64,000 nt of DNA, taken from the NCBI RefSeq assembly GCF_024347375.1, contig NZ_AP025470.1, positions 2,108,001-2,172,000 on the forward strand. The letters are read 5' to 3'. A model generated the notes under the pieces. That model searched no databases, was not told the origin of the DNA, and was given only the letters and a program-made list of their open reading frames with translations. Origin of the DNA: Vibrio coralliirubri (lineage in GTDB: Bacteria > Pseudomonadota > Gammaproteobacteria > Enterobacterales > Vibrionaceae). Both the position numbers and the translations under genes were made by a program. Numbering within the stretch: the first letter of the stretch is position 1; every line of letters starts with the position of its first letter. Below are positions 18,682-27,036 of the stretch, piece after piece.

Positions 18682-19313
18682 ACGAATTCGATAACTCTAT
18701 ATCTAGTAAAGATATAACCGAAGTTTTGCATTTTACAACTAACAGAGGACTCCTTGGTACGCTTCGGACTGGTGGTGTTCTCCCGAACAATGAATTAAAG
18801 CAAGAAGATACTTTAGCCTTTATATTCAAACAAAACTCAAAAGAGCGAAAAGAGCGAGATCGTCGATGGTTGAACTATGTTAACCTATCTTTAACCAAGT
18901 TAAACTTTGAGTTTTTTGATTACTCCAAGTTTATCCATCAAAATGTAGATATGTATTGGGCGATATTATCATTCTCACCGGAGATTCTTACCCATTCAGA
19001 TGTCTACTTTACGACGACGAACAACATATATCCCTCTTGCATTCGTGGAGTTGGACGTGAAGGGTTTGAACAAATGTTCAACGATCCAGTAGAAGGGAAA
19101 TTCCAAAAAAAAATATCTAGAGATAAAAGCCTGCTGCCATCCATGACAACATGTGAGCAAGCTGAAGTTCTATACCCAGGAAAACTAGAAACTAAATATC
19201 TTAATAAAATTTATGTCGCTACTGAAGAAGATAAATCCAGTGTCATGGCACAAATGATGGCGTTAAGTACTAGCGCTCAAGTTGAGATAGCTCCTAACAA
19301 ATTCGTAAGATGA
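18678..19313 (+). CDS. DarT-like DNA ADP-ribosyltransferase (DUF4433)
   Basis: The 211-residue protein begins with GTG at 18678, overlapping the helicase stop by 4 bases. It fits the DarT family, which transfers ADP-ribose from NAD+ to bases in single-stranded DNA: NAD-binding His18 in VLHFTTNRG, an Arg/Asn-Tyr region (RRWLNYVNLS, 62-71), and the catalytic-Glu motif TTCEQAEVLYP with Glu163. In DarTG systems the toxin modifies thymidine and is reversed by a macrodomain protein, DarG. Here no macrodomain is present; an ADP-ribosylglycohydrolase-like gene follows with an overlapping start. Family identity is well supported; the modified base is not known. Confidence 0.85.
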   Translation: MNEFDNSISSKDITEVLHFTTNRGLLGTLRTGGVLPNNELKQEDTLAFIFKQNSKERKERDRRWLNYVNLSLTKLNFEFFDYSKFIHQNVDMYWAILSFSPEILTHSDVYFTTTNNIYPSCIRGVGREGFEQMFNDPVEGKFQKKISRDKSLLPSMTTCEQAEVLYPGKLETKYLNKIYVATEEDKSSVMAQMMALSTSAQVEIAPNKFVR

Positions 19314-20977
19314 TGATTAAAATGACTATTGACAACGAAAGCAACATCGTTAATTCAAGCCTCTGGGCGGCGTATGGAGATGCACTCGGGTTCATTACTG
19401 AGCTAGCAGACAAGAATATGCTTGTAAAACGCACCGGTAAGAACACAGTAACTGGGTTAGTTGAATGGCAAAGAAAGGTCGGTGGTATGTACGGCCCTAT
19501 CGTAAGTCTGCCGCAGGGAGCATACTCCGACGACACCCAGCTACGTTTGTCCACAGCAAGATCTATTAATCTCAATAACTATTTTGATATTAATGCATTT
19601 TCTAAGATCGAGATTCCAGTATGGTCTTCCTATGCTTTAGGTGCAGGTATAGGCTCAAAGCTAGCTGCAGAATCATTAGGGAAAAAGAGTATTGCTTGGT
19701 ACAACAACTTTTACCAAACAAAAAAGTCTAGATACGTGGATTCCGGGGGTAATGGTGCTGCAATGCGTATTCAACCTCACGTATGGGCAAGCATCACGCC
19801 GAAACAACCTGAATCATTCCTCCTTGATGTAGTCAAGAATTCCCTATGTACTCATGGGCACCCTCGAGCAATCGCAGGGGCAGTTTTTCATGCTCTATGC
19901 CTATCATATGTAATTGTAGAAAAAGAAATACCTTGTGTCCGAGAAGCTCGATCGTTTTCAAAATGGATTAAAGACATACCGAGTTACATTCGTAGTGACA
20001 TAAACCTTAGTACAGCATGGGTTCCAATGTACGAGGCACAATCAGATAGCTTTTTGGAGGAATCATATGACAATGTCTATCAAGAGATACAGCAGTTACT
20101 GAATATAGTTGAAAAATGGAAACAGACTGGCGACTTTTCTTATACATCTTTGGTAAACGACCTTGATTTAAGTAACAAAGCGATCAGAGGTAGTGGAACG
20201 TTAACTGCTGTCGGGGCGTTGGCCGCTTCTTATCTAAATAGAGAAGACTTGCCAGCTTTGATGGTTGATATAGCCAACCAACTAGGCACTGATACAGACT
20301 CTATAGCGACCATGGTTGGAGCTTTAAGGGGGTACATTCAAGGAAGCCAACCACCACAGAATGTACAAGATCAAACATACCTAATTTACGATGCACAGAG
20401 ATTGAATCGTATATCTAAAAATGAAGAAAAAAATAACTTCCGTTACCCGGATATCAATACCTGGAAAACTCCGACATCAAGTTTAGATTTCCTTGGGATG
20501 CAAGATAACACACCATTCTTACCTCCATTTGGGAGTGTTGACTCTATATCCGATGAATTTAGAAGTAACAGCACCGATAGTTATAACTATTTTTATCAAT
20601 GGGTAAGGTCTGATTTCAATCAAAGCTTCTTGGTGAAGCGCAGGAAAGACTCCTCACTAAAACCAATAGATAGCGCGCTACTATTTGAGGAGGTTGGTAC
20701 ATCAAAACAAGAAGTGGGACAAAACAAAAAGATTGATGCTCCCAGTATCTCACATCGTCCGCACCTAGATAGCCAAGTCGAGATTGGTTTCCACAACAAT
20801 GGGGACTCTGTAGACTTAGACGAGTTAACATCACAAGCGATACAAAGTAACTTTAATGAGGCCTTAATCGGACAGCACTTAATCAAGGTCTCGCGAGAAT
20901 TAGGAATCAACAGTGCAGTAGCATATTCAGCAATTATATCTAAAGCAATCGTATCGAGAGATAAGAGAAAAGCATAA
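19310..20977 (+). CDS. ADP-ribosylglycohydrolase (DraG/ARH-like) with C-terminal extension; putative antitoxin
   Basis: The ATG at 19310 overlaps the DarT-like stop; ATGs at 19313 and 19322 are alternatives. The 555-residue protein has the ARH metal-site motifs: GDALG (23-27), YSDDTQ (72-77), NGAAMR (148-153), HGHPRAIAGA (182-191) and GTDTDSIATM (326-335), with the acidic residues that hold two Mg ions. ARH/DraG enzymes remove ADP-ribose from proteins or nucleic acids. The natural reading is that it reverses the mark made by the DarT-like enzyme. About 200 residues after position 345 match nothing I recognise and could be a binding or localisation domain. The antitoxin role is inference. Confidence 0.8.
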   Translation: MMIKMTIDNESNIVNSSLWAAYGDALGFITELADKNMLVKRTGKNTVTGLVEWQRKVGGMYGPIVSLPQGAYSDDTQLRLSTARSINLNNYFDINAFSKIEIPVWSSYALGAGIGSKLAAESLGKKSIAWYNNFYQTKKSRYVDSGGNGAAMRIQPHVWASITPKQPESFLLDVVKNSLCTHGHPRAIAGAVFHALCLSYVIVEKEIPCVREARSFSKWIKDIPSYIRSDINLSTAWVPMYEAQSDSFLEESYDNVYQEIQQLLNIVEKWKQTGDFSYTSLVNDLDLSNKAIRGSGTLTAVGALAASYLNREDLPALMVDIANQLGTDTDSIATMVGALRGYIQGSQPPQNVQDQTYLIYDAQRLNRISKNEEKNNFRYPDINTWKTPTSSLDFLGMQDNTPFLPPFGSVDSISDEFRSNSTDSYNYFYQWVRSDFNQSFLVKRRKDSSLKPIDSALLFEEVGTSKQEVGQNKKIDAPSISHRPHLDSQVEIGFHNNGDSVDLDELTSQAIQSNFNEALIGQHLIKVSRELGINSAVAYSAIISKAIVSRDKRKA

Positions 20978-20990
20978 TCAAAATGCGTAA

Positions 20991-21014
20991 AGGAGGTACT
21001 AAATGTTACCTCCT
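20991..21014 (+). terminator. Weak terminator-like hairpin
   Basis: AGGAGGTA pairs with TACCTCCT across an 8-nt loop, 14 bases after the ARH-like gene. No T run follows, so it is either a Rho-dependent end or an mRNA-stabilising hairpin. Confidence 0.4.
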
Positions 21015-21096
21015 GTCACTAATTGGCAAGTGAGTAATTAACTTATCAATTAATAATATGCACATATTCAATCGTGGACGCGCAAGGTTTTTATAC

Positions 21097-22329
21097 TTAA
21101 AAGTAATATTCCAACGCTACCTCAACAAAATCATCCTTTCGAGCAAAGAACAGCAAATCCTCTGGGGTTTCGTTCTCAAACAACCAAGCGTTTAATCGCC
21201 ACTTGAGGTTGTTATTGATTCGGCTTGATGCTTCGAGCTTCGCGCTGTAGACATCGCTGTTATCTAAGTCTTGAGTAATGCCTGTAAGCACTTCGGTGCC
21301 ATCTTCATCATTCAAGGCAAAACGTGCACCAAGGAACACATCGTTTTGGCCGATGGTTTGGGCATTGTTACCTCTGCTGTCATACAAGTATTCAGCAATA
21401 AAACCGATGTCCCAATAGGATTCAAGCGCTCCAACCCAAGTGTATTCAAAGCCTGTTGCTACGCCTGTGTGGTTGTCGTAGCTGTCCCGATAAATACTTT
21501 CCAGCTTCCATAACCAGTCACCAATAATGCCTTGCACATCCAACCCGAAGTGCTGCATTTGCGCGTAATACGGCTTGAGCTGATTGCCTTCCACACGGTA
21601 ATAAGGGTCGCGATTTGTGCCGCCTAAGTAACTTAAACCGACATCCCAATCGCCGTACATTTGGCTATAACGCAATGCCACATCAACGTGTTTTTCTTCT
21701 CGCGAAGATTCGTAAAGCGCATCATCCGATACGGGCACAGTTGGCCTTAATCTGCCGTCTTCCCCAGCGAAGGTACGCTCACGAAAATACGGTAGTAGCA
21801 TGGCATCGATGGTTCCCCAGTCTTTGATTGAGGTGAAGTGCACCATTGGCTGACCTAACTTAGATTCACCATCGACCGATTCAATAGCATCGGTTTGGTT
21901 TACCACATCCACCAAATGCGCCGATTCGGTGACGCCCCAAAACACCTTCCCGACACCCGCTCGCAGTTCGTAATCATCCCAATACGTGAGGTACAGAGCT
22001 TCACGAATATCACCATGAGTTCGTTCATCGTCTTCGCTGTCTAGGCGGTAAAACGGCGTGAAGGTAAAGCTGCCATTGCCCTCTTGTTGTTCCCAATAAA
22101 ACTCTGGTTGCAACACCAACGAGCTTTGCCCTTTATCTTGCCCTTGCAAGCCGTCGCTAAAGAACTGCCTGTGTTCAAGGTTAACCTGCCCTGCTAGCTC
22201 CGGGGTGACCTGTTCTACGAACTCAGAGCTAAAGCCTGCCGCCACACATGGCAACGACACCTGCATAAGCCCGACTGTCGCCGCCAAGGTTAAAGATAAC
22301 TGCGTTCCTGTTAACACAATCCTTTTCAT
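21097..22329 (-). CDS. Putative outer-membrane beta-barrel protein (DUF1302-like)
   Basis: The 410-residue protein starts with a signal peptide (MKRIVLTGTQLSLTLAATVG, cleavage near VAA) and shows repeated amphipathic strands rich in Tyr/Trp/Asp, such as LVLQPEFYWEQQ and WVGALESYWDIGFIAEYLYD, ending in Phe (VEVALEYYF) as outer-membrane barrels do. It is the last gene after the MMPL/RND exporter and the LolA-like gene, 10 bases after the latter. The set suggests an outer-membrane component of a lipid or amphiphile export route. Family naming is approximate. Confidence 0.7.
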   Translation of the reverse strand: MKRIVLTGTQLSLTLAATVGLMQVSLPCVAAGFSSEFVEQVTPELAGQVNLEHRQFFSDGLQGQDKGQSSLVLQPEFYWEQQEGNGSFTFTPFYRLDSEDDERTHGDIREALYLTYWDDYELRAGVGKVFWGVTESAHLVDVVNQTDAIESVDGESKLGQPMVHFTSIKDWGTIDAMLLPYFRERTFAGEDGRLRPTVPVSDDALYESSREEKHVDVALRYSQMYGDWDVGLSYLGGTNRDPYYRVEGNQLKPYYAQMQHFGLDVQGIIGDWLWKLESIYRDSYDNHTGVATGFEYTWVGALESYWDIGFIAEYLYDSRGNNAQTIGQNDVFLGARFALNDEDGTEVLTGITQDLDNSDVYSAKLEASSRINNNLKWRLNAWLFENETPEDLLFFARKDDFVEVALEYYF

Positions 22330-22338
22330 ATTCTTGCC

Positions 22339-23160
22339 TTACTTTGCACGTTTGAGTGTGTTTTTCTGGAAATCTTTGTCCTTAAGACCGGTTTGGAACG
22401 CTAAATCTGTCGTGGTTAAGACGGTACTTTTGCCTGTTTGATGGTTTTGCATCGACATGGTGTGTGCGCGCCAGTATTGGTTTAGGTATTGTTTGTAGTC
22501 TTGGAACGAGAGGGTTTTCAGCAATGCGCCTTTACGGTCGTAAAACTCAACCTGAACGGGGCGGTAATATTGTTGGTCTAGCCATACCTTCTGCATGGTG
22601 TAGCCAGAATTTTTGTCGGTCGGTACTTGCTCTAAAACAAAGGTATCAACACCTTCAATTTTGGCGTCTTCAATGTAGTTGAAGGTGTACTTTTCTAGCT
22701 CAAACGAGCTTAAGTCTTCGTAAGCAAATTCACTGCCCATAAACGGGCCCGACTTGTTACGTGAAGAGATGCGTTTTACACGTTTCAGAGCCGGCAAATA
22801 CAACCATTGGTCATCCGATTTAGAGATGTGTGAATGGTTTAAGAAAGCCGTGCCTTTTACATCACGTGGCTCATCAAAAATGGTTAAGCCTTTGTCGCCA
22901 TCGTCATCGACTTCTAATGACTTCAATCGCATTAGACGCGTACTACTTTCGCCTTGTTTGTTGCGAAGTAGCATTTCCATGGTCGCAACAGAATCGCCCC
23001 ACCCCATATCGACGGCTTTGCGTTGCTCGGCTATTTCTAGGCCTTTCGCTGGGTCTGCTAATGCTGGGAAAGCGGCGAATGAGCCTATTGTTAACGTGCT
23101 GACAGTTAATGAGCTAACGGTAAATAATGTAGTAACGAATGTTTGTTTAACGCTTTTCAT
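22339..23160 (-). CDS. LolA-like outer-membrane lipoprotein-sorting protein
   Basis: The 273-residue protein has a signal peptide ending ALA before DPAKGLEIAEQRKAVDMGWGD, then the half-barrel pattern of the LolA/LolB-like family that follows MMPL/RND genes: MEMLLRNKQGESSTRLMRLKS-like strands, QWLYLPALKRVKRISSRNKSG and FMGSEFAYEDLSSFE. Such proteins hold hydrophobic molecules in a periplasmic cavity. It is transcribed between the exporter and the outer-membrane barrel gene and probably works as their periplasmic shuttle. The start has AAGGAG just upstream. Confidence 0.8.
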   Translation of the reverse strand: MKSVKQTFVTTLFTVSSLTVSTLTIGSFAAFPALADPAKGLEIAEQRKAVDMGWGDSVATMEMLLRNKQGESSTRLMRLKSLEVDDDGDKGLTIFDEPRDVKGTAFLNHSHISKSDDQWLYLPALKRVKRISSRNKSGPFMGSEFAYEDLSSFELEKYTFNYIEDAKIEGVDTFVLEQVPTDKNSGYTMQKVWLDQQYYRPVQVEFYDRKGALLKTLSFQDYKQYLNQYWRAHTMSMQNHQTGKSTVLTTTDLAFQTGLKDKDFQKNTLKRAK

Positions 23161-23204
23161 AAATATCTCCTTGAGTCAGCCCACCGCGGCAGGCTGACGT
23201 TTCC

Positions 23205-25658
23205 TTATTTGGTCGATGTAGTCAGTTCGGCCGTCGAGCTAAGCTGCGACTTGGTCTCAGGCTTCGAATCGTGCTGAGTTTTAACTGCATAGTGGGTCTG
23301 TTTGTCGAAGATCATCAGTAAGCTTGGTAACAAGATGAAGTCGACCACTAGCGCAATGAAAATCACAATCGCGCTGAGCAAGCCCATATCGGAGTTGAGT
23401 CTGAAGCTCGACATCGCCAGCACAGAGAAGCCTGCTACGAGTACGACCGTGGTGATCCACAATGCGCGTCCAACGGTGTGGAAAGCATAACGAACCGCTT
23501 CTTCTGCGGATTTCCCTTCCATTCTGGCGCGCTGGTATTTACTCAAGAAGTGCACCGCATCATCAACCACGATACCCAACGTAAGCGTGACCACCACTGA
23601 CAAACCAAGGTTGATTTGACCTGAGATCAGCGCCCACAAACCAAAGCCAATAATCGCCGGGGCAATGTTTGGCACTAGGCTGATCATGCCTAAACGAACC
23701 GAGCGCAATGCAAAGATCATCAAACCAGAGATAAGCACTAAGGTGATAGGCAAAGTTGATAGCATGCTCGCCATGTTGGTTTCGCCAATGTGTGCAAACA
23801 TCAGTGATGGGCTCGACGCGACCACTTCATATTGCGGCGCGTTGGCTGCAAACCATGAGTAAATGCGATCTTCGAGTTCCACTAGCTCAACGCTTCCAAG
23901 GTTATCGACCGTGAGCACCATTTTGATCGATGATTTATCGACGTTAATCTGGTTGTTCAAGTCCAAGCCATACGGCAAAGACATCTCATAAAGCAGCAGG
24001 TATTGCGCAGCAAGTTCACGGTTCAGCGGCAATTGGTAGTAACTGTCGTCATCGCCATGCATGTTCTTATTCAAACGCATATAAACATCAGAAAGCGTTG
24101 CCACATGGTCAGTTTCTGGTTGAACGCGCAGCCACTCAGTAAAGTCGCCAATCGCTTGCAAGAACACAGGATCAGCAATCGCTTGAGACTCGTTGGTTTT
24201 CACTGCGATGCTGAGGGTCGTCATGCCACTTACGGTCTCTTCCATGAAGTCGGCCGCTTGTCTGAATTCACTTGAGGTATCGAAATACTTCACCGATTCA
24301 TCGTTCACTTTGTTGAGTGGAATTAACGCGGCAGCGCCAACAATCACAAGAGTTGAAATAGGCAGCAGTGCTTTGCGGTTAGCAACGACAAAATCACCGA
24401 GCTTATCCATAAAGGTGACTTTGTCTGCCGCCTTAGGATTGGCAGATAGACGTTTAACTGGCAGCAGTTTTAACAATGCAGGCAACATAGTTACAGATAG
24501 GAAGCACGCGATGAGTACGCCTAGTGCCGACAAGTTACCGAAATCACGCAGCACTGGAGAGTCCGACATGTTCATCATCAAGAAGCCAATCGCGGTGGTC
24601 ACTGAGGTGATTAGAATCGGCATCGCATTGAGCTTGATGCTGTATTGGATGGCTTGTGCTTTCGCCATCCCGCGTTGCATGGCTTGTCTCATTGTCACAA
24701 TCACGTGAACACAATCAGCAACGGCAAGAGTGAGAACCAATGTTGGAACATTCACGGTTGCGGTACTTAAGAACATCCCTGCCCAGCCAGACAAGCCCAT
24801 GGTTGCGACAATCGAGGAGATAATCACAACTAAGGTAGCCACCACGCTAAAGAACGAGCGCAGCATAAAGGTCAGGAACACTAGCACCACCAACAGCATC
24901 AGCGGCACCAATGTCGAGCTGTCTTCTTGAGCCGAAGTCATAAATGCGTTGTTCATGGCGATGATGCCCGCTTTATGGAACTCGACATTTGGGTACTGAG
25001 CTTGGTACTTGCCAATCATGGCGTTGATGGCCGCAATCACCTCTTGCACTTCCGCGGTTTTATCCACTTCTGGCAATTGCACAGTGACGTTCACAATGGT
25101 CACATCGCCAGAGGCTGATACTAAAGCATTCTTAAGCAGTGGTTCGTTGAGGGCGATCTGTTTTACTTTGGCAATTCGCTCAGGCGTGTGCTCGTATTCT
25201 TCATACAGCAGGTCTTCCACTAAGAGGTCATCTTCAATGGCTTCGGTATGCTGATAATTGGCAAGGGAATCGACACGGCTTGAGTACGGGATCTGCCACG
25301 CATCGACCGTGAGGTTTTGAATTAAGGTGAGGGTTTCAGGTGTGAAGACATTGCCGCCTTCAGGTGCGACAACAATCGCGAGGTTGTCGGTTTTCGCAAA
25401 GGTCGTTTGGATTTCATCGAATGCCATCAACTGTTTGTTGGTGCCTTCGAAGAAGATATTGTAGTCCCCTCTAAAGTAAAGGTTCTTTGCCCCTAATGCA
25501 GAGAGAATGATGATTGAAAAAACCACCAGCAGAACGATAAACGAACGCTTGGTCGGTATTGAGTGCCAACTGTTATTTAGATCCCCGTTTACGCTATCGA
25601 CGTTACGGTTATCTCGATTTTGGTGATCGAAAGCTGGCTTCTGGCTGTCATGTTCCAT
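23205..25658 (-). CDS. MMPL/RND-family exporter
   Basis: The start MEHDSQKPAFDHQN at 25658 is preferred (GGAGA 6 bases upstream); a longer frame to 25727 would run through a predicted operator. The 817-residue protein has the RND/sterol-sensing layout: one N-terminal membrane helix, a periplasmic loop, a five-helix block, a second periplasmic loop and a second five-helix block (with LTLGIVVDDAVHFLSKYQRAR). It should be a proton-driven inner-membrane exporter of hydrophobic compounds. It is the first gene of the exporter-LolA-barrel operon and lies under the TetR-type gene's control, as judged by two operator-like palindromes at 25674-25686 and 25785-25797. Confidence 0.85.
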   Translation of the reverse strand: MEHDSQKPAFDHQNRDNRNVDSVNGDLNNSWHSIPTKRSFIVLLVVFSIIILSALGAKNLYFRGDYNIFFEGTNKQLMAFDEIQTTFAKTDNLAIVVAPEGGNVFTPETLTLIQNLTVDAWQIPYSSRVDSLANYQHTEAIEDDLLVEDLLYEEYEHTPERIAKVKQIALNEPLLKNALVSASGDVTIVNVTVQLPEVDKTAEVQEVIAAINAMIGKYQAQYPNVEFHKAGIIAMNNAFMTSAQEDSSTLVPLMLLVVLVFLTFMLRSFFSVVATLVVIISSIVATMGLSGWAGMFLSTATVNVPTLVLTLAVADCVHVIVTMRQAMQRGMAKAQAIQYSIKLNAMPILITSVTTAIGFLMMNMSDSPVLRDFGNLSALGVLIACFLSVTMLPALLKLLPVKRLSANPKAADKVTFMDKLGDFVVANRKALLPISTLVIVGAAALIPLNKVNDESVKYFDTSSEFRQAADFMEETVSGMTTLSIAVKTNESQAIADPVFLQAIGDFTEWLRVQPETDHVATLSDVYMRLNKNMHGDDDSYYQLPLNRELAAQYLLLYEMSLPYGLDLNNQINVDKSSIKMVLTVDNLGSVELVELEDRIYSWFAANAPQYEVVASSPSLMFAHIGETNMASMLSTLPITLVLISGLMIFALRSVRLGMISLVPNIAPAIIGFGLWALISGQINLGLSVVVTLTLGIVVDDAVHFLSKYQRARMEGKSAEEAVRYAFHTVGRALWITTVVLVAGFSVLAMSSFRLNSDMGLLSAIVIFIALVVDFILLPSLLMIFDKQTHYAVKTQHDSKPETKSQLSSTAELTTSTK

Positions 25659-25673
25659 CACAGTCTCCATTTG

Positions 25674-25686
25674 TGACGATTCGTCA
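25674..25686. promoter_or_regulatory. TetR-type operator candidate 1
   Basis: The palindrome TGACGATTCGTCA lies 16 bases before the chosen exporter start codon. The same motif occurs three more times in the region (25785, 26739 and 26756), always outside the preferred coding starts. Confidence 0.65.
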
Positions 25687-25784
25687 TAGTTGTGTCTTAA
25701 AAAGCCAGCCGAAGCTGACAAAAACACAGTTCTTAGTCATATACTCAAGAAAACCAAAACCACACTAGGCTAAACTTAAGTTTA

Positions 25785-25797
25785 TGACGAATCGTCA
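25785..25797. promoter_or_regulatory. TetR-type operator candidate 2
   Basis: TGACGAATCGTCA is a perfect palindrome around the central base, between the TetR-type gene's terminator and the exporter gene. With candidate 1 it would bracket the exporter promoter. Confidence 0.65.
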
Positions 25798-25810
25798 CTA
25801 ATGGTTATTA

Positions 25811-25835
25811 ATAAACCCACATGAGTGGGCTTAAT
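25811..25835 (-). terminator. Terminator of the TetR-type gene
   Basis: On the minus strand AAGCCCAC and GTGGGTTT form a stem around a short loop with TTATT after it, just past the TetR-type stop codon at 25841. Confidence 0.7.
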
Positions 25836-25840
25836 AGAAG

Positions 25841-26626
25841 CTATCGACCTACAGATTCTAAGTAGGCAATCTCTTCACTGAACAGTTCTTGTTCTACTCG
25901 ACGCCAAGTTTTGCGGTAGTCCCAATCAGTAGAAAGAGGTTGCCAGTTGAGGCCGTCTAGTAGCATGTTCGCGTTGTATAATACTGAATACGGGTCTTGT
26001 AACCGCTTAATACAATGACTGTTTGAAGCATTCTGTGACAAGGCATTTGAACCAAATGCGATTGACCAGTTTGCAAACACGATGGCGTCTGAACCCATAC
26101 CAGAAGGGAATTTTAGGTCACCAGCATCGACTGCTTGGTTAACCATTAAATCGGCTTGTTCAATCACCAATTCTTCCAGTTCATTCATCTCGGCTACGCG
26201 TGCACTAGACGCTTTCTCTAGTACCCACGGGCTTTTTGCCATGATCGCACAGGTTGATAGTACCGGCTCCATGCGAACATAGATTCGGTAAGCAACGTGT
26301 AATGCAACGACCTTTTCGCGAGTGTTGCCTTCAAACTCTCCTGAACGAGCAAACATTAATGCTTCGGCCTTTAAAGAGTGAATACACAAGGCTAAAACTA
26401 CGTCTTCTTTACTGCAAAAGTGATTGTATATCGTACCTTTTGAATAAGAACTCGCCGCCGTTAGCTTATCCATCGTGAGGTTTCCGAACCCTTGTTCTCG
26501 AACCAGATCTTTTGCTAGCAACATCAACTCTACTTCTCGGTCTGCGATAGACTGCTGCTTTTTAGACAACACGCCTTTGCACCCAAAGATACCTTGTTTA
26601 TCGCCTTTACAACCAAAGCCAAACAT
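25841..26626 (-). CDS. TetR/AcrR-family transcriptional regulator
   Basis: The 261-residue protein has a TetR helix-turn-helix at about 49-79 (NLTMDKLTAASSYSKGTIYN then HFCSKEDVV) and a C-terminal helical ligand domain. It is longer than usual at the N-terminus: the first 20 residues contain the repeated motif FGFGCKG...FGCKG with two cysteines. It sits upstream of the exporter operon in the same direction, with its own terminator. Two palindromes (26739-26768) in its upstream region and two before the exporter suggest autoregulation and control of the exporter. Ligand unknown. Confidence 0.88.
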   Translation of the reverse strand: MFGFGCKGDKQGIFGCKGVLSKKQQSIADREVELMLLAKDLVREQGFGNLTMDKLTAASSYSKGTIYNHFCSKEDVVLALCIHSLKAEALMFARSGEFEGNTREKVVALHVAYRIYVRMEPVLSTCAIMAKSPWVLEKASSARVAEMNELEELVIEQADLMVNQAVDAGDLKFPSGMGSDAIVFANWSIAFGSNALSQNASNSHCIKRLQDPYSVLYNANMLLDGLNWQPLSTDWDYRKTWRRVEQELFSEEIAYLESVGR

Positions 26627-26738
26627 AATTTCTCAGTCCGTATTTTAGCTTAGCTATCATCTAAGCTTCGCCAGTATTTAAAACACTCCTATCCAATATA
26701 TTAACACGAATAGTAAATTCATGTAGTTAACCATTTTG

Positions 26739-26768
26739 TGACGCTTCGTCATTTCTGACTTATCGTCA
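26739..26768. promoter_or_regulatory. Tandem TetR-type operator candidates 3 and 4
   Basis: TGACGCTTCGTCA (26739-26751) and TGACTTATCGTCA (26756-26768) are spaced 17 bp centre to centre, upstream of the TetR-type gene start at 26626. The remaining 26769-27036 shows no gene; it should hold the promoters of the divergent neighbours. Confidence 0.65.
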
Positions 26769-27036
26769 TAATAGCGCAAATATTGATCATATCAAGGTGT
26801 TTTATAAATCAAATACAGTTTGTGAATAGGTAATGAAATTATCAATAGTCAAAAGGTGTGATGATGATGTGAGCGTGCTACGAGAAAATTGGCGAGTCAT
26901 GCTGCCTTTATGGGGCAGACGTCTCCTTATGGTCAATATTTGGCTTACTAATGCCGTTTTCTGTTAAGTTGCTATAAATTCCGTTAGGGGTGACTTACAA
27001 TAGTGACAACGACTTACCTTTTTTGAGAACACGATA

